A stretch of 64,000 nucleotides of DNA. It comes from Actinomycetota bacterium (lineage in GTDB: Bacteria > Actinomycetota > Thermoleophilia > Solirubrobacterales > 70-9). The position numbers were made by a program, and so were the translations under genes. Location of the stretch: NCBI GenBank assembly GCA_018268575.1, contig JAFDWF010000066.1, positions 53,694 through 117,693 on the forward strand. Direction: 5' to 3'. Of this stretch, positions 1 to 7,629 are shown in pieces. Each line of letters opens with the position of its first letter. The first letter of the stretch is position 1. Below the pieces are notes generated by a model, which searched no databases, was not told the origin of the DNA, and saw nothing but the letters and a program-made list of their open reading frames with translations.

Positions 1-12
1 CTTTCCGCTCAT
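1..12 (-). CDS. 5' end of a gene running out of the window
   Basis: Only the first four codons (M-S-G-K) are visible. On the minus strand an ATG at 12-10 is preceded by a strong AAGGAGAG ribosome site, which begins right after the stop of the gene at 27-548. This suggests a further gene in the gas-vesicle operon. Product unknown. Confidence 0.5.
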
Positions 13-26
13 GTGCTCTCTCCTTA

Positions 27-548
27 CTACTTCTTCGAGCTTGCCTGTTCGATCAGCTTCGCCATCCGACCGAGCTCTTCGCCGAAGGAGCCCGCGCGGC
101 GGGCAGCCGCGACGATTCGGTCGGCATCGAGCGTTCCTTGGGAGGGACGGCCATCTCGGCGCCTCAACACCGCGAGGCCGCCCGCGACACCGACGATCAC
201 CCCGCCGCCGGCCACGACCGGCACCTTTGCCTTCGAGGCCGCGGCGCCTAAGGCGCGGCCCGCGGCCTCGGTCCCGGCGAGCGCGGCACGCCCGGCCAGG
301 GCGGCGTTCGCGGCGGGCCCGATCGGGGCCGCTTTGGCCGCCTCGACCGCTTTCGCGCCAGCTTCGTCAGCTTTCCCTTTCGCTTTCGCGGCTTTGGCGC
401 CGTTTGATTTCGTCGCTTTCGCCGACGCCCGTCTGCTCGCGGACGCCGAGTTGCCCGGTTTCGTTTTCGCCCGGGTTTTGCCGCCCGACCCCGATTTCGT
501 CTTCCCGGAGCTCGGCGACTTCTTCGGTTTTTTCTTCGTCTCAGCCAT
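27..548 (-). CDS. Lys/Ala-rich protein with one hydrophobic segment, end of gas-vesicle cluster
   Basis: Protein of 173 residues. The first ~65 are a Lys/Ser/Ala-rich, probably disordered stretch. An Ala-rich helix and a Gly/Val-rich hydrophobic stretch (around VVAGGGVIVGVAGGLAVL) follow, then a charged amphipathic tail. The ATG at 548 was chosen because AGGGAGAAAG lies just upstream; the longer reading to 902 has no comparable site. It resembles the protein at 6967-7467 in layout: MAETK start, basic tail, hydrophobic patch, helical end with Asp/Arg/Ile. I infer a gas-vesicle accessory or envelope-linked protein; the family is not recognised. Confidence 0.7.
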   Translation of the reverse strand: MAETKKKPKKSPSSGKTKSGSGGKTRAKTKPGNSASASRRASAKATKSNGAKAAKAKGKADEAGAKAVEAAKAAPIGPAANAALAGRAALAGTEAAGRALGAAASKAKVPVVAGGGVIVGVAGGLAVLRRRDGRPSQGTLDADRIVAAARRAGSFGEELGRMAKLIEQASSKK

Positions 549-620
549 CCACCGCTCGTCTTTCTCCCTGCCACTGGGGTTGGATCGCTTGTCCTTCGCA
601 ATGACGGGTACCCGGATCGG

Positions 621-905
621 GTGATGAGTACGACCGATCGCCATTCCGCCTGGCAACGCGCCGCCGAGCGCAACCTGCGCAATCGCCTGCACGGCGTGCT
701 GGTTCGTCGGCGCGCCATGCGCTCGCAAACGCTGCAGAAGGCGCGTGCGCAACACAAGATGCGGGCGGCGCGGGCGCGACTGCACGATCAGGTCGAAGCG
801 TCGAAATCCCTTGCTCGCGCAGCCAGGGACAAGGCCCGGCAGGTCGCGAGGCGCGCCCGCGAACGGGCGGCCGACGCACGTCGCCGCGCACCGTTCCCGC
901 ACTGA
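621..905 (+). CDS. Small Arg/Ala-rich helical protein
   Basis: 94 residues from GTG 621 (93 from ATG 624), very basic, predicted almost wholly helical and without Cys. It lies on the plus strand between minus-strand gas-vesicle genes and is followed after 28 bases by another small plus-strand gene, so the two may be co-transcribed. The ribosome site is weak. Such Arg/Ala composition also arises by chance in GC-rich DNA, so the call is tentative. No function can be assigned. Confidence 0.4.
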   Translation: MMSTTDRHSAWQRAAERNLRNRLHGVLVRRRAMRSQTLQKARAQHKMRAARARLHDQVEASKSLARAARDKARQVARRARERAADARRRAPFPH

Positions 906-933
906 GACAAATCCCTGACGGAAGGTGAGGAAG

Positions 934-1086
934 ATGCCACTGAAGAGCCTCTACATCGCGACCGCCGAGCGGCTCGGCGGTCATCGCCCCTCGGCACTGC
1001 GCGCCGCCGCCGCGAGCACCGCGGCGGGGACGGCGACCGGCGTCGTCGTCTACCGACTGCTCCGGCACGAGCGCAAGCACGAATAG
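934..1086 (+). CDS. 50-residue small protein with one hydrophobic segment
   Basis: Starts at ATG 934 behind a clear GGAAGGTGAGGAAG ribosome site and ends at TAG 1084-1086. The protein has a short amphipathic N-terminus (PLKSLYIATAERLGG), an Ala/Thr/Gly/Val stretch that could form a short membrane helix, and a basic end (RLLRHERKHE). It ends six bases before the convergent YPSH-repeat gene. Function unknown; a small membrane protein is the best description. Confidence 0.55.
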   Translation: MPLKSLYIATAERLGGHRPSALRAAAASTAAGTATGVVVYRLLRHERKHE

Positions 1087-1091
1087 CCCCA

Positions 1092-1346
1092 CTAAAGGCT
1101 CTGCTTGTAGGGGCGCCCCGGATAGAGGAAGAGGATCCGCTCGATCCGATCCATGATCTGGTGGCTCGGGTACTGGACGTTGTCCACCGTCGAGATCAGG
1201 TAGCGGAGCAACCGTTCGGCCTGCTCGCGCTTGTAGACGATGTTTTCCGCCCGGGCGATCATCTCGTGGCTCGGGTAGCGGACGCTGCTGATCCGGTCCA
1301 GCAGCGCTTCGACGTACTCATCGCGCAGGTCTTCGCCGTTCATCAT
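1092..1346 (-). CDS. 84-residue protein with two YPSH repeats
   Basis: The protein holds the same ~20-residue unit twice: SSVRYPSHEMIARAENIV (near residues 20-37) and VDNVQYPSHQIMDRIERIL (near 54-72), separated by a charged helix with R/E residues. The start at 1346 (or 1343) has GAGGAG six to nine bases upstream. It follows gvpK in the operon with a 19-base gap. I recognise no family. The repeat suggests two equivalent surfaces, for example binding to a polymeric vesicle protein, but this is inference. Confidence 0.75.
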   Translation of the reverse strand: MMNGEDLRDEYVEALLDRISSVRYPSHEMIARAENIVYKREQAERLLRYLISTVDNVQYPSHQIMDRIERILFLYPGRPYKQSL

Positions 1347-1365
1347 CGACTCCTCTGGTCGTTTC

Positions 1366-1716
1366 TCAGATCAACTTCCCCAACGGGCCGAGGTCGAGGT
1401 TCAGGTCCTCGTCCTCGAGCCCGAAGGCGTCCTTCAGCTCCTGCATCCGCGCCTCCAGCAACATGAAGGTCTCCCCCAACTGCTCGACCTTCTCGGGGTC
1501 CAGCGAGCCGCCATCGATACGACGCAGCGCCTGGCGCTCCATCAACTGACGAAGCAGCTCGACCAGCGTAAGGACGAGCTGGGCGAGGCCCTTCTCGAGC
1601 CCCTCCCGGTCGGCGTTGACCCGTTGCCCGAGGACCCGGTCGAGGCCCGCGAGCTCGTCGTCGAGGAATTGCGGCCCCGGTTCGCCGACGAGCAGCTTCT
1701 GTCGACGATCGGTCAT
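1366..1716 (-). CDS. gvpK: Gas vesicle protein GvpK
   Basis: 116 residues, normal for GvpK, an accessory protein of gas-vesicle assembly. The family signature is the central helix LAQLVLTLVELLRQLMERQA followed by LRRIDGGSLDPEKVEQLG. The start at 1716 overlaps the stop of the upstream gvpL by four bases (ATGA), showing coupling. The longer frame up to 1764 reads into gvpL and is not needed. The C-terminal GLEDEDLNLDLGPLGKLI is an acidic extension. Confidence 0.93.
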   Translation of the reverse strand: MTDRRQKLLVGEPGPQFLDDELAGLDRVLGQRVNADREGLEKGLAQLVLTLVELLRQLMERQALRRIDGGSLDPEKVEQLGETFMLLEARMQELKDAFGLEDEDLNLDLGPLGKLI

Positions 1717-2354
1717 CCCTCGCTCCCCGAGACGAAGTTGTAGGGAGGCCAGGGACCCGTGCAACTGACCACCAGATCGAGGTCTCGGGAGAGGACCCGG
1801 ACCCGCTCGGCGAAGGCGTCGACGCGATCCCCGTCGACCAGGTAGGCGCCTTTGAAGCCGGCACCCGGGCCCGCGAGGACCGAACGCCGCGACAGGTCGT
1901 CGAGAGGTCGGTGGAGTTGCTCCCTGATCAGCTCCTGGGATCGGAGCGAGCGCCCCCGCTCGCGCATGTATTCCGTGCCGTTCCCTACGGGCCTCGACTC
2001 AGGCACCGGCAGCTCACCGCGGACGCTCAGCTCGACCGCGCCGCGGACCTCGTCGAGCAGCTTCCCGAGTTGCTCCTCTCGCCCACGCAGGAGAGTCTCA
2101 AGCTCCCCCTGATCGGCCACCGTCGTGCCGAACCGGAAGGGCAGGACGGCGACCTCCTCCATCAGGCGCTCGACCACCGCCTCGTGCTGCCAGAGCTTGT
2201 CCTCGTCGGCCCCGGGCGCCGTCTCGTGCGCGCTGAAGACGGCCGCCAGGGGATCGGCTTCGATCGCCCGCAGCGGCGCGCCCTCCAGCCCGAGCCCGAG
2301 GTCGGCCGGCACCGTGTCGACGACGCCGTACGCATAGAGCAGGCCGTCACTCAG
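1713..2354 (-). CDS. gvpL: Gas vesicle protein of the GvpF/GvpL family, apparent CTG start
   Basis: GvpF/L proteins are structural or assembly partners of GvpA. The frame shows the N-terminal LLYAYGVVD, FRFGTTV near residue 80 and the C-terminal TGPWPPYNFV of the family. There is no ATG/GTG/TTG upstream of LLYAYGVV; the only GTG (2312) would delete that conserved strand. The likely start is CTG 2354-2352, which overlaps the TGA of the upstream gene (CTGA) and has GGGAG nine bases before it. That gives 213 residues, a normal length. A sequence error or frameshift cannot be excluded. Confidence 0.85.
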   Translation of the reverse strand: MSDGLLYAYGVVDTVPADLGLGLEGAPLRAIEADPLAAVFSAHETAPGADEDKLWQHEAVVERLMEEVAVLPFRFGTTVADQGELETLLRGREEQLGKLLDEVRGAVELSVRGELPVPESRPVGNGTEYMRERGRSLRSQELIREQLHRPLDDLSRRSVLAGPGAGFKGAYLVDGDRVDAFAERVRVLSRDLDLVVSCTGPWPPYNFVSGSEG

Positions 2355-2608
2355 AGCGCATCACTCCCGAGGGCATCGCGTTCCAGCACCGGCCCCGAGG
2401 CGGAGAGAGCGACGCCGAGATCGCGTTCGATCGTCTCGACCGAGCCGATCAGTGCCCGCAGCCCGACGTAGACGAGGTCGACGTCGGCGACCGCGAGCGT
2501 GATGTCACCGCCGATCACGACACCCCCGTCGAGCAGCCGGTCGACGAGGTCGAGCAGCGAGACGTCGTGGGTCCGCGGGCCGATTCTTGGCACGGGGCGC
2601 CCGTTCAT
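2351..2608 (-). CDS. GvpA/GvpJ/GvpS-type gas vesicle protein
   Basis: 85 residues with the GvpA-fold core: SLLDLVDRLLDGGVVIGG, ITLAVADVDLVYVGLRALI and a helix starting SVETIERDL. It lacks the long charged tail of the gvpA copy at 5454. Its place between two gvpF/L genes and gvpK is like that of gvpS in the Streptomyces cluster, so it is probably a minor shell or assembly component. Start 2608 gives an ATGA overlap with the upstream stop. Confidence 0.88.
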   Translation of the reverse strand: MNGRPVPRIGPRTHDVSLLDLVDRLLDGGVVIGGDITLAVADVDLVYVGLRALIGSVETIERDLGVALSASGPVLERDALGSDAL

Positions 2609-3639
2609 CGGGCGGCCTCGATCGAGCTCTTGACGAAGTTGTAGGCGGGCCACGGGCCGGTCAGGTCGAGTGCTACCCCGCGGCGGTCGAAGTCCTCGGC
2701 CAGGGTGGCGACGGCGGCGCGGAATGCGGCGGCCTCGACATCGTCGATCAGGTAGACCCCGTTCAGGAACATCTCGCCGTCGCGCCCGCTCAGCTCAGGG
2801 CGCTGCAACGGGTTCAGCAGCGCCTCGACCGCGATCGCGGCGAGGCCTCCGTGGATCGCGCGGGCCCACTCGTCGGCGATCTCCTCGACCTGCTCGCGGG
2901 CGCGTGCCTCCCGGCGGCGGCGGTTCATGTAGGCGGTTCCGGCCGTGACTTCGTCGTCCGCGCCGTCGGGACGGTCGACGCGCGCAAGCGCCTCGCTTTC
3001 TACCGCGCCGCGATCGGCGTAGGCCTTGACACCCCACTCGGCCCGGCCGTCGAGACGCCCGAGCGCATCGAACAGCACTGCGCGCTCGCGCGCCAACATC
3101 CCGCGGACCTGCTCCTCCGTGGTGAAGACCGTGCAGAGGCGCAGCGGAACCACCGCGGAACCCGCAAGCGCGACGTCGAGGACGTGCTCGTGGGCGCGGG
3201 CCTTCTCCTCCAGCCAGGCGACGTCGTTCAGGTTCTCCCGCAGGGACCCCTCGTCGAACTCGGCGAGCGGGACCTCGCTGACCAGGGCCGCCAGGCCCGC
3301 CTCCTCGATGAGTTCGACCGGTGCGGTCGGGTCGGCCCCAACCAGGTCCCGCGGTAGCGGCACCTCCGCCCGGACGACGCCGTAGACGTAGTGTCCGATC
3401 GCCTCGCGGCGCGCGTGCTCGGCGAGCGGGTGCGGACCCGGGTGGTCGGCGGGACCGTCCGACCCGCCGACGACCGGCTCCTCCGGCTCGGCAACCTGCT
3501 CCGCCTCGTCCGGGAACATCGCCTCCTCGCCGACCTCCCGCAGTTCCTCGCGACAGCGTCGCAGCAGGGCCGCGGTCAGGCGCGGCGCCAGCTCGCCGGC
3601 GAGGGCCTCGATCGCAGGGTCGAGATCATTTCCGGCCAC
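2605..3639 (-). CDS. Long GvpF/GvpL-family gas vesicle protein
   Basis: 344 residues, about 90 longer than usual. Residues 1-80 form an acidic, Pro-rich extension with a helical start (LAPRLTAALLRRCREELREV). The GvpF/L domain then begins at HYVYGVVRAE and continues through LRLCTVF to TGPWPAYNFVKSS. The gene overlaps the upstream gvpJ-like stop by 14 bases and the downstream gvpS-like start by four. The extension may tether this paralogue to another vesicle component (inference). Confidence 0.9.
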   Translation of the reverse strand: MAGNDLDPAIEALAGELAPRLTAALLRRCREELREVGEEAMFPDEAEQVAEPEEPVVGGSDGPADHPGPHPLAEHARREAIGHYVYGVVRAEVPLPRDLVGADPTAPVELIEEAGLAALVSEVPLAEFDEGSLRENLNDVAWLEEKARAHEHVLDVALAGSAVVPLRLCTVFTTEEQVRGMLARERAVLFDALGRLDGRAEWGVKAYADRGAVESEALARVDRPDGADDEVTAGTAYMNRRRREARAREQVEEIADEWARAIHGGLAAIAVEALLNPLQRPELSGRDGEMFLNGVYLIDDVEAAAFRAAVATLAEDFDRRGVALDLTGPWPAYNFVKSSIEAAR

Positions 3640-4132
3640 GACGGCCCCCTTTGTCGACCTCCTCCTTCTCGACCTCCTTGTGGCGCACGTCGCGCTCGGC
3701 CACCTTCTCGCCGTCCTCTTCGATCACCTCGCGACGGCGGGTCTGCACTTCGACCTCCTCGCCCGCCCGCGGCGCGGGCAGCCCGGCGACCTCCTCGAGG
3801 CGCTCCAGGCGGCTGCGCAGTTCGTCGTTCTCCTCCTCCAGCTCCTTTGCCCGGCTGGTCAGCTTCGGATCGTTCTCCCACCAGTTGATCCCCATCTCCT
3901 GTGCCCGCTCGACCGAGGCGATCAGCAGTCGGATCTTGATCGTCAGCAGCTCGATGTCGAGCAGGTTGATCTGGATGTCTCCGGCGATCACGATCCCCTT
4001 GTCGAGGACGCGCTCGAGGATGTCGGCGAGGCTCGCCGGGGCCGGGCCGCGGCTCCCGGTCAGCGGCGGCGCGGGCTGCGCGGTGCGCCGGTCGTAGAGC
4101 GCGCGCGCCGAGGTGTCGGGGTCGCCAGCCAT
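3626..4132 (-). CDS. gvpJ: GvpJ-like protein with charged coiled-coil tail
   Basis: 168 residues. Residues ~30-75 are the GvpA/J fold (SLADILERVLDKGIVIAGD, INLLDIELLTIKIRLLIASV). A highly charged heptad-rich helix follows (AKELEEENDELRSRLERLEEV) and then a Lys/Glu-rich end, together about 90 residues. GvpJ proteins are minor components thought to act at vesicle nucleation. The start at 4132 overlaps the gvpO stop by one base (TGATG-type coupling). Confidence 0.87.
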   Translation of the reverse strand: MAGDPDTSARALYDRRTAQPAPPLTGSRGPAPASLADILERVLDKGIVIAGDIQINLLDIELLTIKIRLLIASVERAQEMGINWWENDPKLTSRAKELEEENDELRSRLERLEEVAGLPAPRAGEEVEVQTRRREVIEEDGEKVAERDVRHKEVEKEEVDKGGRRGRK

Positions 4133-4410
4133 CAGCCTTCACCCGCCTCGCCGCGGGCGTAGCGACGGGTCCGCTGGGCACCGGTCAGTTCGCCGTCCTT
4201 GTCGAGCGTGACCTCGTAGCTGCCGAGCACGTCGGTGGTGGTCGGGACGCGTTCCAACTCGAGGACCTCGAGCGTCACCTTCCAGTCGTCGCCATCCTTC
4301 TCCAGGCCGGTCACGCCCTCGACCTGCCGGCCGAGCAGTTCCTGCATCTGCTCCGCGGCGCGCTCGGCGATCTCCTTCGGCTTCACCTTGCCGTTCCTGG
4401 ACTCAGCCAT
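4132..4410 (-). CDS. gvpO: Gas vesicle protein GvpO
   Basis: 92 residues, normal for the actinobacterial GvpO family. The diagnostic strand is VLELERVPTTTDVLGSYEVT, followed by LDKDGELTGAQRTRRYARGE. The start ATG 4410 has GGAGGGG about ten bases upstream inside the end of gvpG; the two genes overlap by eight bases. GvpO is required for vesicle formation in haloarchaea; its biochemical role is not settled. Confidence 0.92.
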   Translation of the reverse strand: MAESRNGKVKPKEIAERAAEQMQELLGRQVEGVTGLEKDGDDWKVTLEVLELERVPTTTDVLGSYEVTLDKDGELTGAQRTRRYARGEAGEG

Positions 4411-4693
4411 GGCTCGGCCCCTCCTCGGAGTAGGGCTCCGCGAGCTGCATCTCCTCGGTGCGGCGACGCCGGGCGACGGCGAGGCGCTCCATCAGCTGCT
4501 CCTCGAGGTGCGCCCGCTCGACCTCGCCGACCCGGCCCTCTTCGGCGTCGAGTTCGAGCTGGATCAGCTCGCGTTTGATGTTCTCCTCGTCGTAGAGGCG
4601 CCGGTCGGCCTCCTCGGCGAGGACTTCGGCGACCTTGACCGTGCCGCGCAGGGGCGCGACCGGCAGCAGTGCCAGCTCCTTGAAGAGGCCCAT
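4403..4693 (-). CDS. gvpG: Gas vesicle protein GvpG
   Basis: 96 residues, mostly helical, with the GvpG start MGLFKELALLPVAPLRGTVK and a charged central helix (LYDEENIKRELIQLELDAEE). GvpG is an accessory assembly protein often paired with GvpF, as here: its start overlaps the gvpF stop by one base. Confidence 0.92.
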   Translation of the reverse strand: MGLFKELALLPVAPLRGTVKVAEVLAEEADRRLYDEENIKRELIQLELDAEEGRVGEVERAHLEEQLMERLAVARRRRTEEMQLAEPYSEEGPSHG

Positions 4694-5442
4694 CAGGCGG
4701 CCACTCCCAGTTCGACGAAGCTGTGCGGCGGGAGCGGGCCCGTGACGCGGAAGCGGATCAATTTCGCCTTGCGCTCGCCGATCGCATCGAGGGCGCGGTC
4801 GAACTCGTCGAGCTTCGCGCGCTCGACCAGGAACGACGCGTTGACGGCCATCCGCTCATGGATCGGCTCGCCGACCGCGACCGCGACCGCATGGAGGCGG
4901 AGGTCCTCGACCGCCGCCTCCGAGTCCAGTTCCTGGCGCTCCACGAAGGCCGCCGCGACCAGCTCACCGAGGCGGATCCGCTCGTAGTAGGTCGCCGCCT
5001 CCGGCTTCCCCTCAAGTTCGCCTCGTAGCTGCGCGATGCCGGGATGTTCGGCAACGATCTCGCGCAGCACCGCCTCCTCGTCGTATACACCCTTCAGCGT
5101 CATCTCGACCTTGCCGTCCATCTCGGTGAGCTGGACGGCGAGCTCGTCGTGGTGGGCGTCGAGTAGGTCGGAGCGCAGCGTCTCCTCGTCGGAGAGGACC
5201 ACGCCGAAACGCATCGGCAGCACCGTGCCTTTGTCGAGCGCCGCCTCGAGCACGCGGGAATGGGTGAGCAGCTCCTCGCGGCCGACCTCCAGGTACTGGT
5301 CCGGCGCGATGCTGGTCAGAGCCGCGACGTCGCCGTCGGCGATCAGCTCGAGCGGCGCCGCGGCGATCCCGTCGACCGCAGGCGCCGCCGTGTCGGCCCG
5401 GACGACGCCGTAGACGTAGCGCGGCTCTGCCTTGTCGGTCAC
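4693..5442 (-). CDS. gvpF: Gas vesicle protein GvpF
   Basis: 249 residues with both ends of the GvpF/L family: PRYVYGVVRADT at residues 7-18, VLPMRFGVVLSDEETL near 75-90 and FRVTGPLPPHSFVELG at the C-terminus. The start is GTG 5442. It directly follows gvpA (11-base gap), the usual position of gvpF in actinobacterial clusters, and is the most canonical of the three gvpF/L paralogues here. Confidence 0.93.
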   Translation of the reverse strand: MTDKAEPRYVYGVVRADTAAPAVDGIAAAPLELIADGDVAALTSIAPDQYLEVGREELLTHSRVLEAALDKGTVLPMRFGVVLSDEETLRSDLLDAHHDELAVQLTEMDGKVEMTLKGVYDEEAVLREIVAEHPGIAQLRGELEGKPEAATYYERIRLGELVAAAFVERQELDSEAAVEDLRLHAVAVAVGEPIHERMAVNASFLVERAKLDEFDRALDAIGERKAKLIRFRVTGPLPPHSFVELGVAA

Positions 5443-5453
5443 GGTTGCTCAGC

Positions 5454-5948
5454 TCAGCTTTTGCTTTTCGACCGGCCGCGTTTCGACCCCGAGCCCGTGG
5501 CTTCACGGCGGCGCCGGCGTTTGGTGGTCGTCGAACTTGAGGTCCGGCGTCGGGTCGAGCCTTCGTCGCCTTCGTCTTCGGCTTCTTCCTCTTCGTCGTC
5601 GCCGAAGAGCGCCTCCTTGGCTCCCTGCAGCATGCCTTTGGTTTTGCTCGAGGCGCCGCCTTCGGTGATTCCCTCCATCAGCTCGGGCAGGCCCTGGGTC
5701 TCGGTCGCCATCAGGTCGAGTCGGTTCACCGCCTCGGCGAAGCGCAGGTAGGTGTCGACGCTTGCGATCACGATCCGCGCGTCGATCGTCAGGATCTCGA
5801 TGCCGATCAGCGACACCCGCACGAAGACGTCGATCACGAGCCCCTTGTCGAGGATCAGCTCCAGCACGTCGTAAAGCCCGCTCGACGAGCTCCGCGCCAC
5901 GTACCCGCTTCCGCCCCGGTAGGGCTGCTGCTGCATTGCGGTTGCCAT
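5454..5948 (-). CDS. gvpA: Major gas vesicle structural protein GvpA with long charged tail
   Basis: 164 residues against about 70-140 for most GvpA/B proteins. Residues ~24-75 are the shell-forming fold ([49 protein letters not shown]). The remaining ~85 residues are an acidic run ([16 protein letters not shown]) and then a Ser/Thr/Arg/Lys-rich end, likely exposed on the vesicle. AAAGGAAG lies six bases before ATG 5948. The 30-base gap to the upstream SRPBCC gene is the widest within this part of the operon, so gvpA may have its own signals. Confidence 0.93.
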   Translation of the reverse strand: MATAMQQQPYRGGSGYVARSSSSGLYDVLELILDKGLVIDVFVRVSLIGIEILTIDARIVIASVDTYLRFAEAVNRLDLMATETQGLPELMEGITEGGASSKTKGMLQGAKEALFGDDEEEEAEDEGDEGSTRRRTSSSTTTKRRRRREATGSGSKRGRSKSKS

Positions 5949-5978
5949 CTGGCTTCCTTTCTTGGTCTGCGAGGTCGG

Positions 5979-6959
5979 TCAGCCTTTGGCGGCCGACTCG
6001 GCCTCCTCGTCCTCGAGAGGCTCCCGAGCCTCCTCTTCCTCTTCCTCCTCGTCCGCGTGGTCGGCCGGCGCGGACGCCGGGTCCTTGAAATCGGCGGACT
6101 TGTAGTCGTTGGCCTCGTCCCAGAGCTCGGCATAGGCCTTGAAGCGGCGGAGTTCCTGGCGGACCGTTCGTTCCGGCCAACCGACCCGGCGCAGCAGGCG
6201 CTCCCGTAGTCCCTCCGCCTGCTGCTCGATCGTCAGCTCGACGCGGGTGAGGCGCGGTGCCAGCGGGTGGAAGGTGACGACGCCGGAGTGCTCGATCCCC
6301 TCGATGCCCTCCCAGTCGAGCCGCTCTTCGGGTTCCTCGCCGACGATCTCCACCGCCAGCGTCTGCTGGTGGCCGCCGATCCTCGCCGCGACGGCGAGGT
6401 GGTTGTCGTCCTCGACCTCGATCGCCTCGATCCGCTCGCTGAAGCGGGGCAGATCCTCGAAGCGGGTGCAGAGGTCGAAGACGGCGGCGACGGGGACCGC
6501 GACGTCGATCGACTCCTGGATCGGGATCGGGGTGCGGGCTTCGAAGAGGTGATCGTCGTCGGCCTCCGGCGCGGCGTCGTCTTCGGGCGTCTCGGGTTCA
6601 CCGCCGCCCTGATCCTGATCCGGGGCCAACCGGTCGACGACGCGGTCGACCACGCGGTGGCCGACGCCTGCTTTCGCCGCGAGCTTGCCTTTCTTGCCCA
6701 TTTTCGCCAGGGCGCTGTCGGCCAGTTCACCGAGCTCGGTGCGGGCGCCGCCGGTGAGGGGCAGGTGTTCTTTCAGGGATGACGCGCCTTTCAGGGAGGA
6801 CGCGCCCTTCTCCCTCAGACTCGAGCTGCCTTCGGTCGCGCCCTTGGTCGCCTTGCGTTCGGCCAACGCGAGGGCTCCGTAGCGGGCCGCATCGCGAAAT
6901 TGCGTCAGCGCTTCCCGCCCGTAGTCGCCGGCGGTCTTCTCTTGAGTCCCGGGGGTCAT
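5979..6959 (-). CDS. SRPBCC-fold protein of the gas-vesicle operon
   Basis: 326 residues. An N-terminal ~150-residue low-complexity part holds Ser/Leu/Lys repeats (SSLREKGASSLKGASSLKEH). The START/polyketide-cyclase fold then starts at IPIQESIDVAVPVAAVFDLC, with RFEDLPRFSERIEAIEV and the long C-terminal helix. The end is very acidic (HADEEEEEEEAREPLEDEE). The start at 6959 was chosen because the upstream gene ends at 6967; an extension to 7070 would overlap it. SRPBCC proteins (gvpZ-like) accompany gvp genes in Streptomyces. A ligand is not predictable. Confidence 0.82.
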   Translation of the reverse strand: MTPGTQEKTAGDYGREALTQFRDAARYGALALAERKATKGATEGSSSLREKGASSLKGASSLKEHLPLTGGARTELGELADSALAKMGKKGKLAAKAGVGHRVVDRVVDRLAPDQDQGGGEPETPEDDAAPEADDDHLFEARTPIPIQESIDVAVPVAAVFDLCTRFEDLPRFSERIEAIEVEDDNHLAVAARIGGHQQTLAVEIVGEEPEERLDWEGIEGIEHSGVVTFHPLAPRLTRVELTIEQQAEGLRERLLRRVGWPERTVRQELRRFKAYAELWDEANDYKSADFKDPASAPADHADEEEEEEEAREPLEDEEAESAAKG

Positions 6960-6966
6960 CCCGGAG

Positions 6967-7467
6967 TCAGCTCTTCTTCGCGGCCTTGTCGGTCGCCTCG
7001 CCGACCGCATGGACGGAGCTGGCGACGCGACTGATCCGCTGGCCGATCTCGTCCGCCTTCTCCGCGGCATCGGTCACGGCGCCGGCGGCCTTGCGCACAT
7101 CTCCCTTCAACCCCTTCCCCTTCGGCAGGCCGACCTTCGGCATATGGACCTTCGGCATGTGCGACTTCGAGCGCTTCGGCACCGGTACTCCGAGCACCTT
7201 GCGCTGCTTGTGCCCGTTTTTGCCGAGGATCACCGCGGCGGCGCCGGCCACCGCGGCGCCGGTCGCAAGCAGCGGCAGCGCAGCTTTCTGGGCGATGGGG
7301 GCGACCGCGTGAGTGCCGTTCTTCACCGTCTCCTTGACGGAGCTCGTGGCGTCGTGGCCGTTCGAGCTCGCCGCCGATTTCGCGCTCGCGCCAGCTCTTT
7401 TGGTTTTCGCGGCGCCTTTGGATTTCGTTTTGGGTCTTTTGGTTTTGGTGGTTTTCGTCTCGGCCAT
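6967..7467 (-). CDS. First gene of the gas-vesicle operon: Lys/Ala-rich protein with hydrophobic segment
   Basis: 166 residues: Lys/Thr/Ala-rich N-terminus (~50 residues), Ala/Val-rich hydrophobic segment (ALPLLATGAAVAGAAAVILG), basic stretch with a His-Met-Pro-Lys-Val duplication (SHMPKVHMPKVGLPKG), and helical end. AGAGGAG lies before ATG 7467. Similar in plan to the protein at 27-548. Being first in the operon, it is the gene most directly behind the promoter motif at 7559-7589. Function unknown; an association with gas vesicles or nucleoid is conceivable from its basic tail. Confidence 0.75.
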   Translation of the reverse strand: MAETKTTKTKRPKTKSKGAAKTKRAGASAKSAASSNGHDATSSVKETVKNGTHAVAPIAQKAALPLLATGAAVAGAAAVILGKNGHKQRKVLGVPVPKRSKSHMPKVHMPKVGLPKGKGLKGDVRKAAGAVTDAAEKADEIGQRISRVASSVHAVGEATDKAAKKS

Positions 7468-7558
7468 TTCGGTCGTCCTCTTCTCCTCTGTCGTCCGCGT
7501 CTCCCCCGCCCGAATCGACGGTCGTGTTGCAACGGGAACTCGAACGAATGTGGTTGTT

Positions 7559-7589
7559 GAAACGGGCTTGGTCCCGGGTTTGTCAGAAC
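7559..7589 (-). promoter_or_regulatory. Promoter-like motif for the gas-vesicle operon
   Basis: On the minus strand GTTCTGACAAA (7589-7579), 13 bases, then CCGTTTCA. The same 11-mer, the same spacing and CCGTTGCA occur at 9446-9477 before the divergent DUF6458-like gene. Read as -35 CTGACA and -10 GTTTCA the spacing is 17. The position is about 90 bases before the first gvp-operon start. It is likely a dedicated sigma-factor site; which sigma factor is unknown, but the sigma gene lies between both copies. Confidence 0.55.
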
Positions 7590-7629
7590 GAGTTCCGAGG
7601 TCAGGGCGGATGTCGCGACGGGGTCATGC

